Assembly: GCA_036261615.1 (NCBI GenBank)
Contig: DATAKK010000058.1
Coordinates: forward strand, 1-34,915
Source of the DNA: JAJYQH01 sp036261615
GTDB lineage: Bacteria > Actinomycetota > Actinomycetes > Propionibacteriales > Propionibacteriaceae
Direction of reading: 5' to 3'
Length of the DNA stretch: 34,915 nucleotides
Shown here piece after piece: positions 8,358-17,031 of this stretch. Position 1 is the stretch's first letter, and each line of letters starts with the position of its first letter. Below the pieces are notes generated by a model, which was not told the origin of the DNA, did no database searches, and saw only the letters and a program-made list of their open reading frames with translations. The position numbers were made by a program, and so were the translations under genes.

Positions 8358-9020
8358 TCACCAGCCCCGGGCGCGCCACTCGGGCAGGTGCGGACGCTCG
8401 GCCGCGAGCGTCGTCGAGTCCCCATGGCCGGGATGGACGACGGCGTCCTCGTACACGTCGAAGACCCGCCGCTCGACGTCGTCGATGAGCTGGGCGAAGT
8501 CCTGCCCGGGGTTGCGGGTGTTGCCGACACCCCCGGGGAACAGGGAGTCGCCGGTGAGCAGGTGGGTGACGCCGGACGCCGGGCAGGTGTAAGCCAGTGC
8601 GACCCCGCCGGGGGTGTGCCCCCGCAGCCCGATGACCTGGAACACCGACTCGCCGAGGCGCAGGGTGTCGCCGTGCCGCAGCACCCGGTCGGGGGCGACC
8701 GGCAGCGCGTCGGCGTCCGCCTCGCCGGCTGCGGTGACCACGCCCGGCCGGCTCGCCATCGCCGCCAGCGCCCCCACGTGGTCGTGGTGCCGGTGGGTCG
8801 TGACCAGGAGGTCGAGGCGTCCGGTGCCCTCGTCGACGAGGCGCGCGAGCCGGGGCGCATCGGACGCCGCATCGACCAGGCACTGCTGCCCGGTGGCGAG
8901 GTCGGTGAGCAGGTAGGCGTTGTTGTCCATGCCCCCGACCGAGGCCTTGCGCAGGTGCAGGCGCGGCAACTCGATGAGCACCGAGCCGCCGCCGGGGGTC
9001 ACGTGGAAGGCGTCGTCCAT
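8358..9020 (-). CDS. Metallo-beta-lactamase-fold hydrolase (glyoxalase II-like)
   Basis: The 220-residue protein starts at ATG 9020 (MDDAFHV), chosen because the sequence upstream in this frame is antisense to the glycosidase gene. It carries the two-metal motif THRHHDH (His76, His78, Asp80, His81), the third histidine in LRGHTPGG (His135), the bridging aspartate in LLTGDSLFPGG (Asp157) and a final histidine in HPGHG (His199). GNTRNPGQDF between them is typical of small hydroxyacylglutathione-hydrolase-like enzymes in actinomycetes. The substrate is unknown; a thioester hydrolase is the usual expectation. The gene follows the GH3 gene on the same strand after 44 bases and is probably co-transcribed with it. 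Confidence 0.87.
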   Translation of the reverse strand: MDDAFHVTPGGGSVLIELPRLHLRKASVGGMDNNAYLLTDLATGQQCLVDAASDAPRLARLVDEGTGRLDLLVTTHRHHDHVGALAAMASRPGVVTAAGEADADALPVAPDRVLRHGDTLRLGESVFQVIGLRGHTPGGVALAYTCPASGVTHLLTGDSLFPGGVGNTRNPGQDFAQLIDDVERRVFDVYEDAVVHPGHGDSTTLAAERPHLPEWRARGW

Positions 9021-9064
9021 CCGCCCATTCCACCACGCCCCCCGGAACCCCGGTCCGGACGCCG

Positions 9065-11326
9065 TCAGCCCTCCAGCTCGGCCACCGCGGCCGCCAGCCC
9101 CTTGCGGTCGAGGGACATCCCACCGAAGGCGGCGAGGGCCGACATCGGGAAATTGCCGATCACCGAGACCATCTCCGCGTCGTCGATGATGGCGACCCGC
9201 CCGTGCCGCCCCGAGCGCAGCACCGCCGCGCCCCGCGGGTCGGCGAGCCACTCCTGCAGGGTCGACTCGGCGGTCAGCGGGGCGGCCACCGGAGGGGCGT
9301 CCACCGCGACGGTCGCGGACGCCGCGATGCTCCGCGAGTCGTGACCCACCTCGATGCAGAACTCCCCGGACTCGACGACCCAGCGGTCGAGCAGCTCGCT
9401 CCAGTACGAGAACGCCCGCTGGTCGAGGCGCACGCGGATGGTCTCCATCGCGCCGGGCTCGAGCTCGACCCGGGCGAACCCCTTGAGCTCGCGAACCGGC
9501 CGGCTGACGCTCGACTCGGGGTCGCGCACGTACACCTGGACGACGTCGGCGCCGGCCACCGCACCGGTGTTGGTGACCGTGGCCGTGACGGACGCCGCCA
9601 GCGTCCCGTCGGCGGCCGAGCCGCTCAGCTCGACGTGCACGTCGCCCAGGTCGAACGTCGTGTACGAGAGGCCGTACCCGAACGGGAAGGCGACCTCCTG
9701 CTGGGCCTTGTCGTAGCCGCGGTAGCCGATGTAGATGCCCTCCCCGTAGGCGACGTGGCCGGAGTCGCCGGGGAAGTTGAGGAACGACGGGTTGTCCTCG
9801 AGGCGCACCGGGAAGGTCTCGGCGAGGTGCCCCGACGGGTTCACGGCACCGGTGAGCACGTCGACGAGTCCCGATCCGGACGCCTGCCCGCCGAGCCACG
9901 CCTCGACCAGGCCCTTCGCGTGCGGCGTCACGTGCCCCAGCTCGATCGTCGACCCGTTCGCGAGGACGACGACGACGTTGGGGTTGGTGCCGGCGAGGCG
10001 CGCGAGCAGGGCCAGCTGGGGATGGGGCAGGCGCAGGTGAGTGCGGTCGAAGCCCTCGGACTCGTAGCTGCCCGGCAGCCCGAGGAACACGAGCACGACA
10101 TCAGCCCCGGACGCCGCAAGCACGGCCTCGTCGGACAGCGCGTCGTCGATCTCCTCGTCGTCGATCCGGAACCCGGGGGCGAAGGCCACCTCGCCGAAGG
10201 CGTCCGTGAGGGCGTCGAGCGCGGTGTCGATCCGGGTCGGGTTGACCTGGGAGCTGCCGGCACCCTGGAACCGCGGGGTGCGGGCGAACTCCCCGACGAC
10301 CGCGAGCTTCGTCCCCGCCGCCAGCGGCAGGATGGCGTCCTCGTTCTTGAGCAGCACCACCGAGGCCGCCGCCGCCTCCCGGGCGAGCGCGTGATGGGCG
10401 TCGAAGTCGGCGGTCTCGTGCACGTCGAGCACGGGTGCGCCCTTGGCGACCAGTTCGAGCACGGCCCGCGCCCGGTCGGTGACGACCTGCTCGTCGAGCT
10501 CGCCGGAGCGGACGGAGTCCACGAGCTCGGCGGGGCTGCCGGACGCCGGCGGCATCTCCAGGTCGAGCCCGGCCCGCGCCGCGGGCACCCGGTGGTAGAC
10601 GGCGCCCCAGTCGCTGACGACCAGCCCCCGGAAGCCCCACTCCTCGCGCAGCACGTCGGTGAGCAGCCACCGGTTCTCCGACGACGACACCCCGTTGATC
10701 TTGTTGTAGCTGCACATCACCGTCCACGGCTGGGACGCCGTGACCACCCGCTCGAAGGCGGGCAGGTAGATCTCGCGAAGCGCCCGCATCGACACGTCGG
10801 CGCTCACGCGCAGCCGGTCGGTCTCCTGGTTGTTCGCCGCGAAGTGCTTGACCGAGGTGCCCACGCCGCGGGACTGGATCCCGTCGACGATGCCGACGGC
10901 CAGCTCACCCGCGAGGAAGGGGTCCTCGCTGAAGTACTCGAAGTTGCGCCCGCACAGCGGGGAGCGCTTCATGTTGATGCCGGGACCCAGGATGACCGAG
11001 AGGTTGATCGCCCGGGCCTCCTCGGCGAGGGCCTCGCCGATCCGGCGCAGCAGGGCGGGGTTCCACGACGAGGCGATCGCCGCCGCCGTCGGGAAGCAGG
11101 TGGCCGGCACGCTGCCGCCGATGCCGACGTGGTCGCCGCCCTCGCCCGTGTCCGGCTGGGCGCGCAGGCCGTGCGGGCCGTCGGACACCATGATCCGCGG
11201 GACGCCGAGGCGCTCCACCGGCTGGGTGTACCAGAAGTGCGACCCGCTGGTGAGGGTCGCCTTCTCCTCCAGGGTGAGCTCGGCGAGGACCGATTCGACG
11301 TCGAGGGGGGCGGGGGAGGTCGACAT
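9065..11326 (-). CDS. Glycoside hydrolase family 3 beta-glucosidase-like enzyme
   Basis: The enzyme is 753 residues from ATG 11326, which has an AAAGGA ribosome-binding site 6 bases upstream. The GH3 N-domain shows SDGPHGLRAQ (48-57), the substrate-binding KH pair in SVKHFAANNQ (Lys160, His161) and the nucleophile Asp239 in GLVVSDWGA. The GH3 C-domain is followed by a fibronectin-III-like domain (from about 560; DVVQVYVRDP, RPVRELKGFARVEL), the architecture of BglX-type beta-glucosidases and xylosidases. A final helical tail of about 70 residues, often seen in actinobacterial members, ends the protein. There is no signal peptide, so it likely cleaves imported oligosaccharides. A palindromic operator-like site lies about 60 bases upstream, suggesting sugar-responsive repression. 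Confidence 0.92.
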   Translation of the reverse strand: MSTSPAPLDVESVLAELTLEEKATLTSGSHFWYTQPVERLGVPRIMVSDGPHGLRAQPDTGEGGDHVGIGGSVPATCFPTAAAIASSWNPALLRRIGEALAEEARAINLSVILGPGINMKRSPLCGRNFEYFSEDPFLAGELAVGIVDGIQSRGVGTSVKHFAANNQETDRLRVSADVSMRALREIYLPAFERVVTASQPWTVMCSYNKINGVSSSENRWLLTDVLREEWGFRGLVVSDWGAVYHRVPAARAGLDLEMPPASGSPAELVDSVRSGELDEQVVTDRARAVLELVAKGAPVLDVHETADFDAHHALAREAAAASVVLLKNEDAILPLAAGTKLAVVGEFARTPRFQGAGSSQVNPTRIDTALDALTDAFGEVAFAPGFRIDDEEIDDALSDEAVLAASGADVVLVFLGLPGSYESEGFDRTHLRLPHPQLALLARLAGTNPNVVVVLANGSTIELGHVTPHAKGLVEAWLGGQASGSGLVDVLTGAVNPSGHLAETFPVRLEDNPSFLNFPGDSGHVAYGEGIYIGYRGYDKAQQEVAFPFGYGLSYTTFDLGDVHVELSGSAADGTLAASVTATVTNTGAVAGADVVQVYVRDPESSVSRPVRELKGFARVELEPGAMETIRVRLDQRAFSYWSELLDRWVVESGEFCIEVGHDSRSIAASATVAVDAPPVAAPLTAESTLQEWLADPRGAAVLRSGRHGRVAIIDDAEMVSVIGNFPMSALAAFGGMSLDRKGLAAAVAELEG

Positions 11327-11385
11327 GGGTGTCCTTTCGCGGCGGCGATGCTGCTGGGGCCCAGACTGCACCCGCATCCAACTAT

Positions 11386-11399
11386 TTACCACATGGTAA
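11386..11399 (-). promoter_or_regulatory. Palindromic operator candidate upstream of the GH3 gene
   Basis: TTACCA-CA-TGGTAA is a perfect 6+6 inverted repeat in an AT-rich island within otherwise very GC-rich DNA, 59 bases before the GH3 start codon. Size and symmetry fit a dimeric repressor (LacI, TetR or GntR type). No regulator gene is adjacent. It is also 72 bases upstream of the plus-strand gene at 11472, so it may control either direction. Confidence 0.6.
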
Positions 11400-11471
11400 G
11401 TATTCTTGCGGTCCGGCGCAAGGCCGGGTCGATTGGCCTCCTCCCGCGTCCGCATGGGAAGAATGGGCACC

Positions 11472-12440
11472 ATGTGCGCCGACGATCTCACCCGCTGCTC
11501 CGAACAGTGGCGCGGCTCCAGCCACCCGACCGTCGGTTCGGCGCCCGTCGCGTCGTTCTGGGTGGCCGTCGAGCAGCCCGGCGCCTGGGGCCGGAAGGCC
11601 CTGATCCAGTCGGGCCTCGATCCCGAGCTCGGGATCCGGCTCGGCATGGCGGCCGACGCCGGCGGTGGCAGGGCCGTGCTGGTCCGGCGTCCGGACGCCG
11701 CCGCAGCCGAGCGTTCCGACACCCGCACCGTGTTCCTCGCCGGCAACTTCCTGCGCTCCCCGTGGCTCGGACGCCGGGACGTCGCCGAGAGCGAGCTGCC
11801 CGGCCTCCTCGAGGAGGTCATCGGCTATCTGCCCGACCTGGCGGAGGCCACCCGACCCCCGGACGGCTTCCGCCCGGCGCCCCCGGTACTGCTGGTCTGC
11901 ACCAACGGCAAGCGCGACCGCTGCTGCGCGATCGAGTCGCGCCCGCTCGCCGCGGTCGCCGCGCGGGAGGTGGGCGCGGCCCGCGTGTGGGAGTCGTCGC
12001 ACCTCAACGGCCACCGGTTCGCCCCCACCGGCATCGTCCTGCCCACCGGGCAGATGTTCGGGTGGATGACCGAGTCGCTGGCCGTCGACGCGCTCAACGA
12101 GGCGGCGTCCGGGCGGCTGCTGCTGGCGGGCGAACGGCACGAGCGCGGGCGGGTCGCCCTGCCGCCCGGCCTCCAAGCCGTCGACGTCACGCTGCGGACC
12201 GCGCTCGGGGAAACCGATCCGACGGCCCTGAGCTTCGAGGGGGACGCCGGCGGCGACGCGGTCGACTGGGTCGGGCGGGAGGCGGAGGTGTGGGCGGCGC
12301 ACCGCGACGGACGCCGGTGGCAGTTCACCGTCACGGCCCGGGAGTCCGTCCCGCTGCCCGAGTCGTGCGGCAAGCACCCGGTGGCGGTCGCCGACTGGGA
12401 GGCCGTCAACGCGACCGGCGAGCCGTGGCTGCCCCGCTGA
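11472..12440 (+). CDS. Sucrase/ferredoxin-like family protein (thioredoxin-like Fe-S fold)
   Basis: The protein is 322 residues from ATG 11472. In-frame ATGs at 11454 and 11463 are possible, but GGGAAGA at 11456-11462 makes a well-spaced ribosome-binding site for 11472. It belongs to the PF06999 family: CTNGKRDRCCA (Cys143, Cys151, Cys152) and SSHLNGHRFAPTG (His177, His181) are the conserved ligand motifs, resembling thioredoxin-like [2Fe-2S] ferredoxins. An additional Cys occurs near the end (ESCGKHP). Function in bacteria is poorly known. The stop overlaps the following glycosylase gene by 16 bases, implying translational coupling. Confidence 0.85.
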   Translation: MCADDLTRCSEQWRGSSHPTVGSAPVASFWVAVEQPGAWGRKALIQSGLDPELGIRLGMAADAGGGRAVLVRRPDAAAAERSDTRTVFLAGNFLRSPWLGRRDVAESELPGLLEEVIGYLPDLAEATRPPDGFRPAPPVLLVCTNGKRDRCCAIESRPLAAVAAREVGAARVWESSHLNGHRFAPTGIVLPTGQMFGWMTESLAVDALNEAASGRLLLAGERHERGRVALPPGLQAVDVTLRTALGETDPTALSFEGDAGGDAVDWVGREAEVWAAHRDGRRWQFTVTARESVPLPESCGKHPVAVADWEAVNATGEPWLPR

Positions 12441-13393
12441 CCCGATCCCCGGCCCGCCGGCTCGTCCCCGGGGCCGAGTGCCACCTCGACCTCCTCGGCC
12501 GGCTCGCGCGGGGTCCGGGGGACCCGACACACCGGCGATCCCCCACCGGCTGGTGGCGCGCCTCGGTGACACCGGACGGCGGCGTGCTGCTGCACCTGGG
12601 CCGTCAGGGCGACGACGTGCTCGTCCGGGCGTGGGGTCCGGGGGCGGAGTGGGCACTGCACCAGTGCCCCCGGCTGCTCGGCCGCCACGACGACCCGGGC
12701 GACTTCCGGCCCGCGCACCCGCTGCTGCGCGAGGCGTGGCGACGGCGTCCCCACCTGCGGGTGGGGGCCACCGACCGGGTGTGCGAGACGCTGCTGCCGA
12801 CGGTGATCGAGCAGAAGGTCACCGGTGCCGAGGCGTTCCGCTCGATCCGGCTGCTGACACTCCGCTTCGCCGACCCGGCTCCCGGGCCGGCGCAGGAGGC
12901 GGGCTCGCCGGCGTCCGGGATGCGGCTGCCGCTCACCCCCGACCAGTGGGCCGGGATCGCCTCGTGGGACTACCTGCGGGCCGGGGTCGAGCAGAAGCGG
13001 TCGGCCACGGTGGTGGCGGCGGCGCGGCGGGCGGCGTCCCTCGAGCGGATCGGCCCCGACGGCGCCGATCGCGCCCTGCGGTCCCTGCCCGGCGTGGGCG
13101 AATGGACCTCGGCCCTCACCCGGCAGCAGGCACTCGGAGATCCCGACGCGTGGAGCATCGGCGACTACCACGTGCCCGGGGCCATCGGGCGGACGCTGCT
13201 CGGCCGCGAGCCGGTGGACGCCGCGGAGGTGGACGCCGCGCTGGAGCCCTACCGGGGGCACCGCTACCGGGTGGAGCAGCTGGTCGCGGTCGCCGGCGTC
13301 CGGCAGGAACGGCACGGCCCCCGCAGGTCGCTCCCCGAACACCTGCCGTGGGTGGCCCGGCCGGCACGTCCGCTGCGGGCCTCCGCGGGCTGA
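12425..13393 (+). CDS. AlkA-like DNA-3-methyladenine glycosylase (HhH-GPD superfamily)
   Basis: The protein is 322 residues from a GTG at 12425, inside the end of the previous gene. The family signature is present: the pre-HhH helix PTVIEQKVTGAEAFRS (125-140), the helix-hairpin-helix LPGVGEWTSAL (221-231) and catalytic Asp247 in SIGDYHVPG. The N-terminal 110 residues resemble the TATA-like domain of AlkA proteins. The enzyme should excise alkylated purines to start base-excision repair. No Ada or AlkB gene is nearby. The coupling with a ferredoxin-like gene is unexplained. It converges with the kinase gene, 18 bases separating the stops. Confidence 0.88.
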   Translation: MAAPLTRSPARRLVPGAECHLDLLGRLARGPGDPTHRRSPTGWWRASVTPDGGVLLHLGRQGDDVLVRAWGPGAEWALHQCPRLLGRHDDPGDFRPAHPLLREAWRRRPHLRVGATDRVCETLLPTVIEQKVTGAEAFRSIRLLTLRFADPAPGPAQEAGSPASGMRLPLTPDQWAGIASWDYLRAGVEQKRSATVVAAARRAASLERIGPDGADRALRSLPGVGEWTSALTRQQALGDPDAWSIGDYHVPGAIGRTLLGREPVDAAEVDAALEPYRGHRYRVEQLVAVAGVRQERHGPRRSLPEHLPWVARPARPLRASAG

Positions 13394-13411
13394 GCCGGAG
13401 AGCCGTGGGGT

Positions 13412-14863
13412 CTACAGGGCCGCGCGGGCGGCCGGCGCGGCCTCGGCCGGGGACTCCTGCACGGGGTCGACCCGCCGGGGCAGCTCGACGATGAACTCCG
13501 CGCCGCCGCCCGCGGCGTTGCCGGCCGTCACCCTGCCGCCGTGGGCGAGGATCGTGTGCGCCACGATCGACAGTCCGAGGCCGGTGCCGGGGGTGTTGCG
13601 GGCGCGGTCGCTGCGGTAGAAGCGGTCGAAGACATGGCCGAGGTCCTCCTCGGCGATGCCGGGCCCCTCGTCGGAGATGCGCAACTGGGTGCCCTGCAGG
13701 TGCACGTGCACGGTGCCGTCGGGCGGGGAGAACTTCACCGCGTTGTCGAGCAGGTTGGTGACGGCCCGCTCGAGGGTGTCGGGCTCGCCGATGATCGACA
13801 GCGGCTCGAGCTGCACGTCGAAGCGCAGGCCTGGGCCCCGGCGGCGCGCCCGGATGACGGCCGCCTCGACGATGTCGCGGAAGTCGAGCGGCTCCGGGCT
13901 GGCCGCGACACGGTCCTCGCGGGAGAGCTGGACGAGGTCGCCGACCAGCGAGGTGAACTCGCCGAGCTGGGCGGCGATGTCGCGGAGGATCTCGCTCCGC
14001 GCGCCCTCCGGCAGCATGCCGGTCTTGTCGTCGGCCACCAGCAGCTCGATGTTGGTGCGCATCGAGGTGAGCGGCGTCCGGAGCTCGTGCCCGGCGTCCG
14101 CGATGAGCCGGCGCTGCCGCTCGCGCGACGACTGGAGGGTGTTGACCATCGTGTTGAACGTGCGGGTGACCTCGGCGAGCTCGTCGTCGCCGCGGATCTC
14201 GACCGGGCGCAGTTCGTCGGTCTCGGTGACCCGCGCGAGCGCCCGGGACACCTGCCGCACCGGCGCGAGGGCCGACGTGGACGCCGACCAGCCCACGGCG
14301 ATCGAGATGAGGCTGCCGATGAGGCCGACGAGGAGCAGCGACGTGCGCAGCGAACTGAGCACGGCGTCGGTGGGGGCGGTGGACCTGGCGAGGACGAGGG
14401 CGGCGGACCCGCCGGAGCCCAGGTTGATCGGCACCGCGATCATCCGGTAGCGGACGCCGCCGGCCCCCTGCATCGTGCGGGCGCTGGTGCCCATGCCGGT
14501 GCGGGCCACCGCGAGCTCCTGCGGACCGGCGTCCAGCACGACCGAGGCGTCCTTGACCCGGAGCACCTCGCCGTTCGGCTTGAGCACGAACAGGGCCACG
14601 TTGGCCGCGTTGAGGGCGTCGTTGTTGAGCCCGCCCATGCCCTCGACGTCGTCAGCGATCCGCGGGGACACGTAGCCCGCGACCGTGATGAGCTCGTTGT
14701 CGAGCTGGTTGAGCAGGCTGGCGCGGGTGACGACGTAGGCCGACACCGACACGAGGAGCACCGTGCCGAACACGCACAGCGAGATGAGCGTGCTGATCGT
14801 GCGGCGCAGCGTGCGCGGCGGCCGCCACTGCAGCCACCGGAGGAACCGGACCTGTGGGATCAC
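13412..14863 (-). CDS. Sensor histidine kinase of a MprB-like two-component system
   Basis: The protein has 483 residues. TM1 (about 22-47) and TM2 (about 173-193) flank an extracellular sensor domain of roughly 125 residues. A HAMP segment follows, then the HisKA box with phospho-accepting His259 (AGHELRTPLTS). The ATPase domain has the N-box NLLDNAVKFS, the G1 box DEGPGIA, FDRFYRSD and the G2 box GTGLGLSIV, and an Ala/Pro-rich tail of about 25 residues. The GTG start overlaps the regulator stop as GTGA. Overall build resembles mycobacterial MprB, an envelope-stress sensor; that function is inferred from similarity. Confidence 0.92.
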   Translation of the reverse strand: MIPQVRFLRWLQWRPPRTLRRTISTLISLCVFGTVLLVSVSAYVVTRASLLNQLDNELITVAGYVSPRIADDVEGMGGLNNDALNAANVALFVLKPNGEVLRVKDASVVLDAGPQELAVARTGMGTSARTMQGAGGVRYRMIAVPINLGSGGSAALVLARSTAPTDAVLSSLRTSLLLVGLIGSLISIAVGWSASTSALAPVRQVSRALARVTETDELRPVEIRGDDELAEVTRTFNTMVNTLQSSRERQRRLIADAGHELRTPLTSMRTNIELLVADDKTGMLPEGARSEILRDIAAQLGEFTSLVGDLVQLSREDRVAASPEPLDFRDIVEAAVIRARRRGPGLRFDVQLEPLSIIGEPDTLERAVTNLLDNAVKFSPPDGTVHVHLQGTQLRISDEGPGIAEEDLGHVFDRFYRSDRARNTPGTGLGLSIVAHTILAHGGRVTAGNAAGGGAEFIVELPRRVDPVQESPAEAAPAARAAL

Positions 14864-15552
14864 GGGGGTGTTTCGCGGAGCACGTAACCGATGCCGCGCA
14901 CGGTGTGGATGAGCCGCGGCTCACCCTCCTGTTCGAGCTTGCGGCGCACGTATCCGATGTAGACCTCGAGCGAGTTGGCGGTGGTGGGGAAGTCGTAGCC
15001 CCACACCTCGTTGAGCAGCCAGTTGCGCTCGAGCACGCGGCGCGGGTGCTCCATGAACACGTGCAGCAGTGCGAACTCGGTGCGGGTGAGGCTGATCCGG
15101 CGGCCGCGGCGGGTGACCTCGCGGCTCTGGGTGTCGAGCACGAGGTCTTCGAAGACCAGCGTCTGGTCTTCGGCGTCGCGTTCGGGACGCTGGCGGCGGG
15201 TGAGCGCGCGGAGCCGGGCGAGCAGCTCGTCGAGCGCGAACGGCTTCACCATGTAGTCGTCGGCCCCGGCGTCCAGGCCGTCGACCCGGTCGCCCACGGC
15301 GTCGCGCGCGGTGAGGATGAGGATGGGCACGTCGTTACCGGTCGACCGGAGCATCCGGGTGGCCTCGAGCCCGTCGAGCCGGGGCATCATGACGTCCATG
15401 ACGACGGCGTCCGGGCGGATGGCCGACAACTTGGCGAGTGCCTCCAGCCCGTCGTTGGCGCTCGTGACCTCGTAGCCGCTGTACTGCAGCGATCGTGCCA
15501 GGGAGTCGCGGACGGCCTGGTCGTCGTCGACTACGAGGATGTGCATGGTCAT
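14860..15552 (-). CDS. OmpR/PhoB-family response regulator paired with the downstream kinase
   Basis: The protein has 230 residues. The receiver domain shows the acidic pocket DDD (9-11), phosphorylated Asp53 (DAVVMDVMMPRLDG) and Lys103 (MVKPF). The C-terminal winged helix contains LTRTEFALLHVFMEHPRRVL, VWGYDFPTTANSLEVYI and the terminal HTVRGIGYVLR. ATG at 15552 (MTM) and 15546 (MHI) are both possible; neither has a strong ribosome-binding site. It is translationally coupled to the kinase. OmpR-family regulators bind direct repeats spaced by about 11 bp; such repeats occur at 29576, 30029 and 31229 in this window, but a link to this regulator is only a hypothesis. Confidence 0.93.
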   Translation of the reverse strand: MTMHILVVDDDQAVRDSLARSLQYSGYEVTSANDGLEALAKLSAIRPDAVVMDVMMPRLDGLEATRMLRSTGNDVPILILTARDAVGDRVDGLDAGADDYMVKPFALDELLARLRALTRRQRPERDAEDQTLVFEDLVLDTQSREVTRRGRRISLTRTEFALLHVFMEHPRRVLERNWLLNEVWGYDFPTTANSLEVYIGYVRRKLEQEGEPRLIHTVRGIGYVLRETPP

Positions 15553-15611
15553 AGCTTGCCATTCCGGGCGCGACGTTGCTCGACGGCACGTGGCCGGCGA
15601 GCGTGGCCCGT

Positions 15612-16508
15612 TCACTCGCCGGGCGTGGGCTCCTCGGGGTCGGAGTGCTGGCCGGGGGCGGGTTGATCGGTTTCGCCGGCGACAGGCGCCTGCTCGGGCT
15701 CGGTGGGGGTGGCCGGGTGCGGTGGCACGTGCTTGGGCAGCTGGCTCGGCTTGACCGCCACCGGGTGCTCGAGCGCCGGCGGCTCGGTGGGCGGCGGCGG
15801 TGGCGCCTGCTCGTGGCTGACCATCACGTGCGCCCCCTCCTTCTGCAGCCAGTGCACCCGGCCGGCGCCGATGACGCTGGTGCGCCCGGACGCCGGGTCG
15901 ACCGCGAGGCAGGTGCCCTCGTCGATGGTGACCGCGGTGCGGGCGGGGCACGCCTCGAGCGCGGCGAGCGCGACGCCGAGGTTCGACCAGGCGTCGGCGT
16001 GGGTCTCGACGCACGGCCCGATGAGCGCGAGCCCGTCGCGGATGGTCAGCTCCTCCAGCCCCTCGCCGACGATCTCGGGGGCGATCATCCGGCCCTGGTA
16101 CTTCCAGCCGCCGACGATCGCGTGCCGGGAGACGATCATCGCCCCCGCGGAGAAGCCGAGGTAGGGCATGCCGCCGCGGACGAGCCGGGAGATGGTGTCG
16201 CGCTGCGGGGTCAGGGCGTCGAGGTAGCCCGGCGTCCACCCGCCGCAGACGACGAGGCCCGCGAGCGCGCGGAGGTCGGCGGGCCAGACCGTGTCGCCGT
16301 CGTCGTCGAGGAAGACCGGTTCGATGACGGCGTCCGGCCACCGGCTGAGGATGGGCTGCACGTAGTCGGGGAGGAACTGCTCGACCTCCTCCTCGGTGCC
16401 CAGCGCGGCGACCGCGATCGGGCCGCCGCGGCGGCGGGCGGCCTCGACGAACTGATCGTGCACCTCGTCAAGGTGCTCGGAGGGTCCGCTTCCCACAAGG
16501 AACAACAT
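15612..16508 (-). CDS. Peptidase S51 / cyanophycinase-like class I glutamine-amidotransferase-fold protein
   Basis: The protein has 298 residues. The first 235 form a Rossmann-like peptidase E fold: MLFLVGSGPS start, VVCGGWTPGYLDAL (87-100) and a nucleophile elbow GFSAGAM with Ser120, followed by VSRHAIVGGWKYQG. The remaining 60 residues are Pro/Glu-rich with low complexity and probably disordered. Peptidase E cleaves Asp-X dipeptides and cyanophycinases cleave beta-linked Asp-Arg; no further substrate evidence is visible. It lies 59 bases upstream of the response-regulator gene on the same strand and may be transcribed with it. The tail is unlike the core, and I do not know its role. Confidence 0.82.
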   Translation of the reverse strand: MLFLVGSGPSEHLDEVHDQFVEAARRRGGPIAVAALGTEEEVEQFLPDYVQPILSRWPDAVIEPVFLDDDGDTVWPADLRALAGLVVCGGWTPGYLDALTPQRDTISRLVRGGMPYLGFSAGAMIVSRHAIVGGWKYQGRMIAPEIVGEGLEELTIRDGLALIGPCVETHADAWSNLGVALAALEACPARTAVTIDEGTCLAVDPASGRTSVIGAGRVHWLQKEGAHVMVSHEQAPPPPPTEPPALEHPVAVKPSQLPKHVPPHPATPTEPEQAPVAGETDQPAPGQHSDPEEPTPGE

Positions 16509-16560
16509 GGACCCAGCTTATGGCCGGGGCGCCCCTCGGGGGAGGCGCGCGGTCGGCTGC

Positions 16561-17031
16561 TCAGCCGAGCTCGCGCACGGCCTCGATGATCCCCGGCATC
16601 GCGCGTTCGATCGCGTCGAGGGTGTCGAGGAAGTCGGTGTGGTCGCCGTACCAGGGATCGGGCAGCGGGTCGCCCGGCGCCGCCTCCGGATCGAAGTCGC
16701 TGATCAGCCGGACCCTCGCGTCGGGTACGAGCCGGCGGATCCGCTCGGCGTGGTGGTCTTCGGCGGCGATGACGAGGTCGGCCGCGCGGATCTCCTCGGC
16801 GCCGGCCTGGCGTGCCCGGTGCCCGGTGGCGTCGTAGGCGGCGTCCTCGAGCACGCGCCGGGCGCGGCGGTCGATGGGGTTGCCGAGCTCCTCGCTGCTC
16901 ACCCCGGCACTGGTCACCTCGGCGACGACGCCGGCGTCCGCGAACCACTGGCGGGCCACCCGCTCGGCCATGGGGCTCCGGCAGATGTTGCCCCAGCAGA
17001 CGAACACGACGCGCGGTGCGCCGTCAGCCAC
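16561..17031 (-). CDS. Low-molecular-weight protein tyrosine phosphatase
   Basis: The protein is 156 residues. The P-loop CWGNICRS places Cys12 and Arg18 at the catalytic positions of the CX5R family, and the general acid Asp125 is in DPWYG. In actinomycetes and firmicutes these enzymes dephosphorylate tyrosine kinases, arginine-phosphate proteins or host targets. No tyrosine kinase is in the window. Its start overlaps the preceding small membrane-protein gene by 8 bases, so the two are co-translated. Confidence 0.93.
   Translation of the reverse strand: MADGAPRVVFVCWGNICRSPMAERVARQWFADAGVVAEVTSAGVSSEELGNPIDRRARRVLEDAAYDATGHRARQAGAEEIRAADLVIAAEDHHAERIRRLVPDARVRLISDFDPEAAPGDPLPDPWYGDHTDFLDTLDAIERAMPGIIEAVRELG

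Noticed and set aside
9203..12424. Upstream extension of the AlkA-like reading frame across the antisense strand of the GH3 gene
   Set aside because: Only the part from GTG 12425 matches the glycosylase family; the extension is antisense to the GH3 gene and shadow-like.
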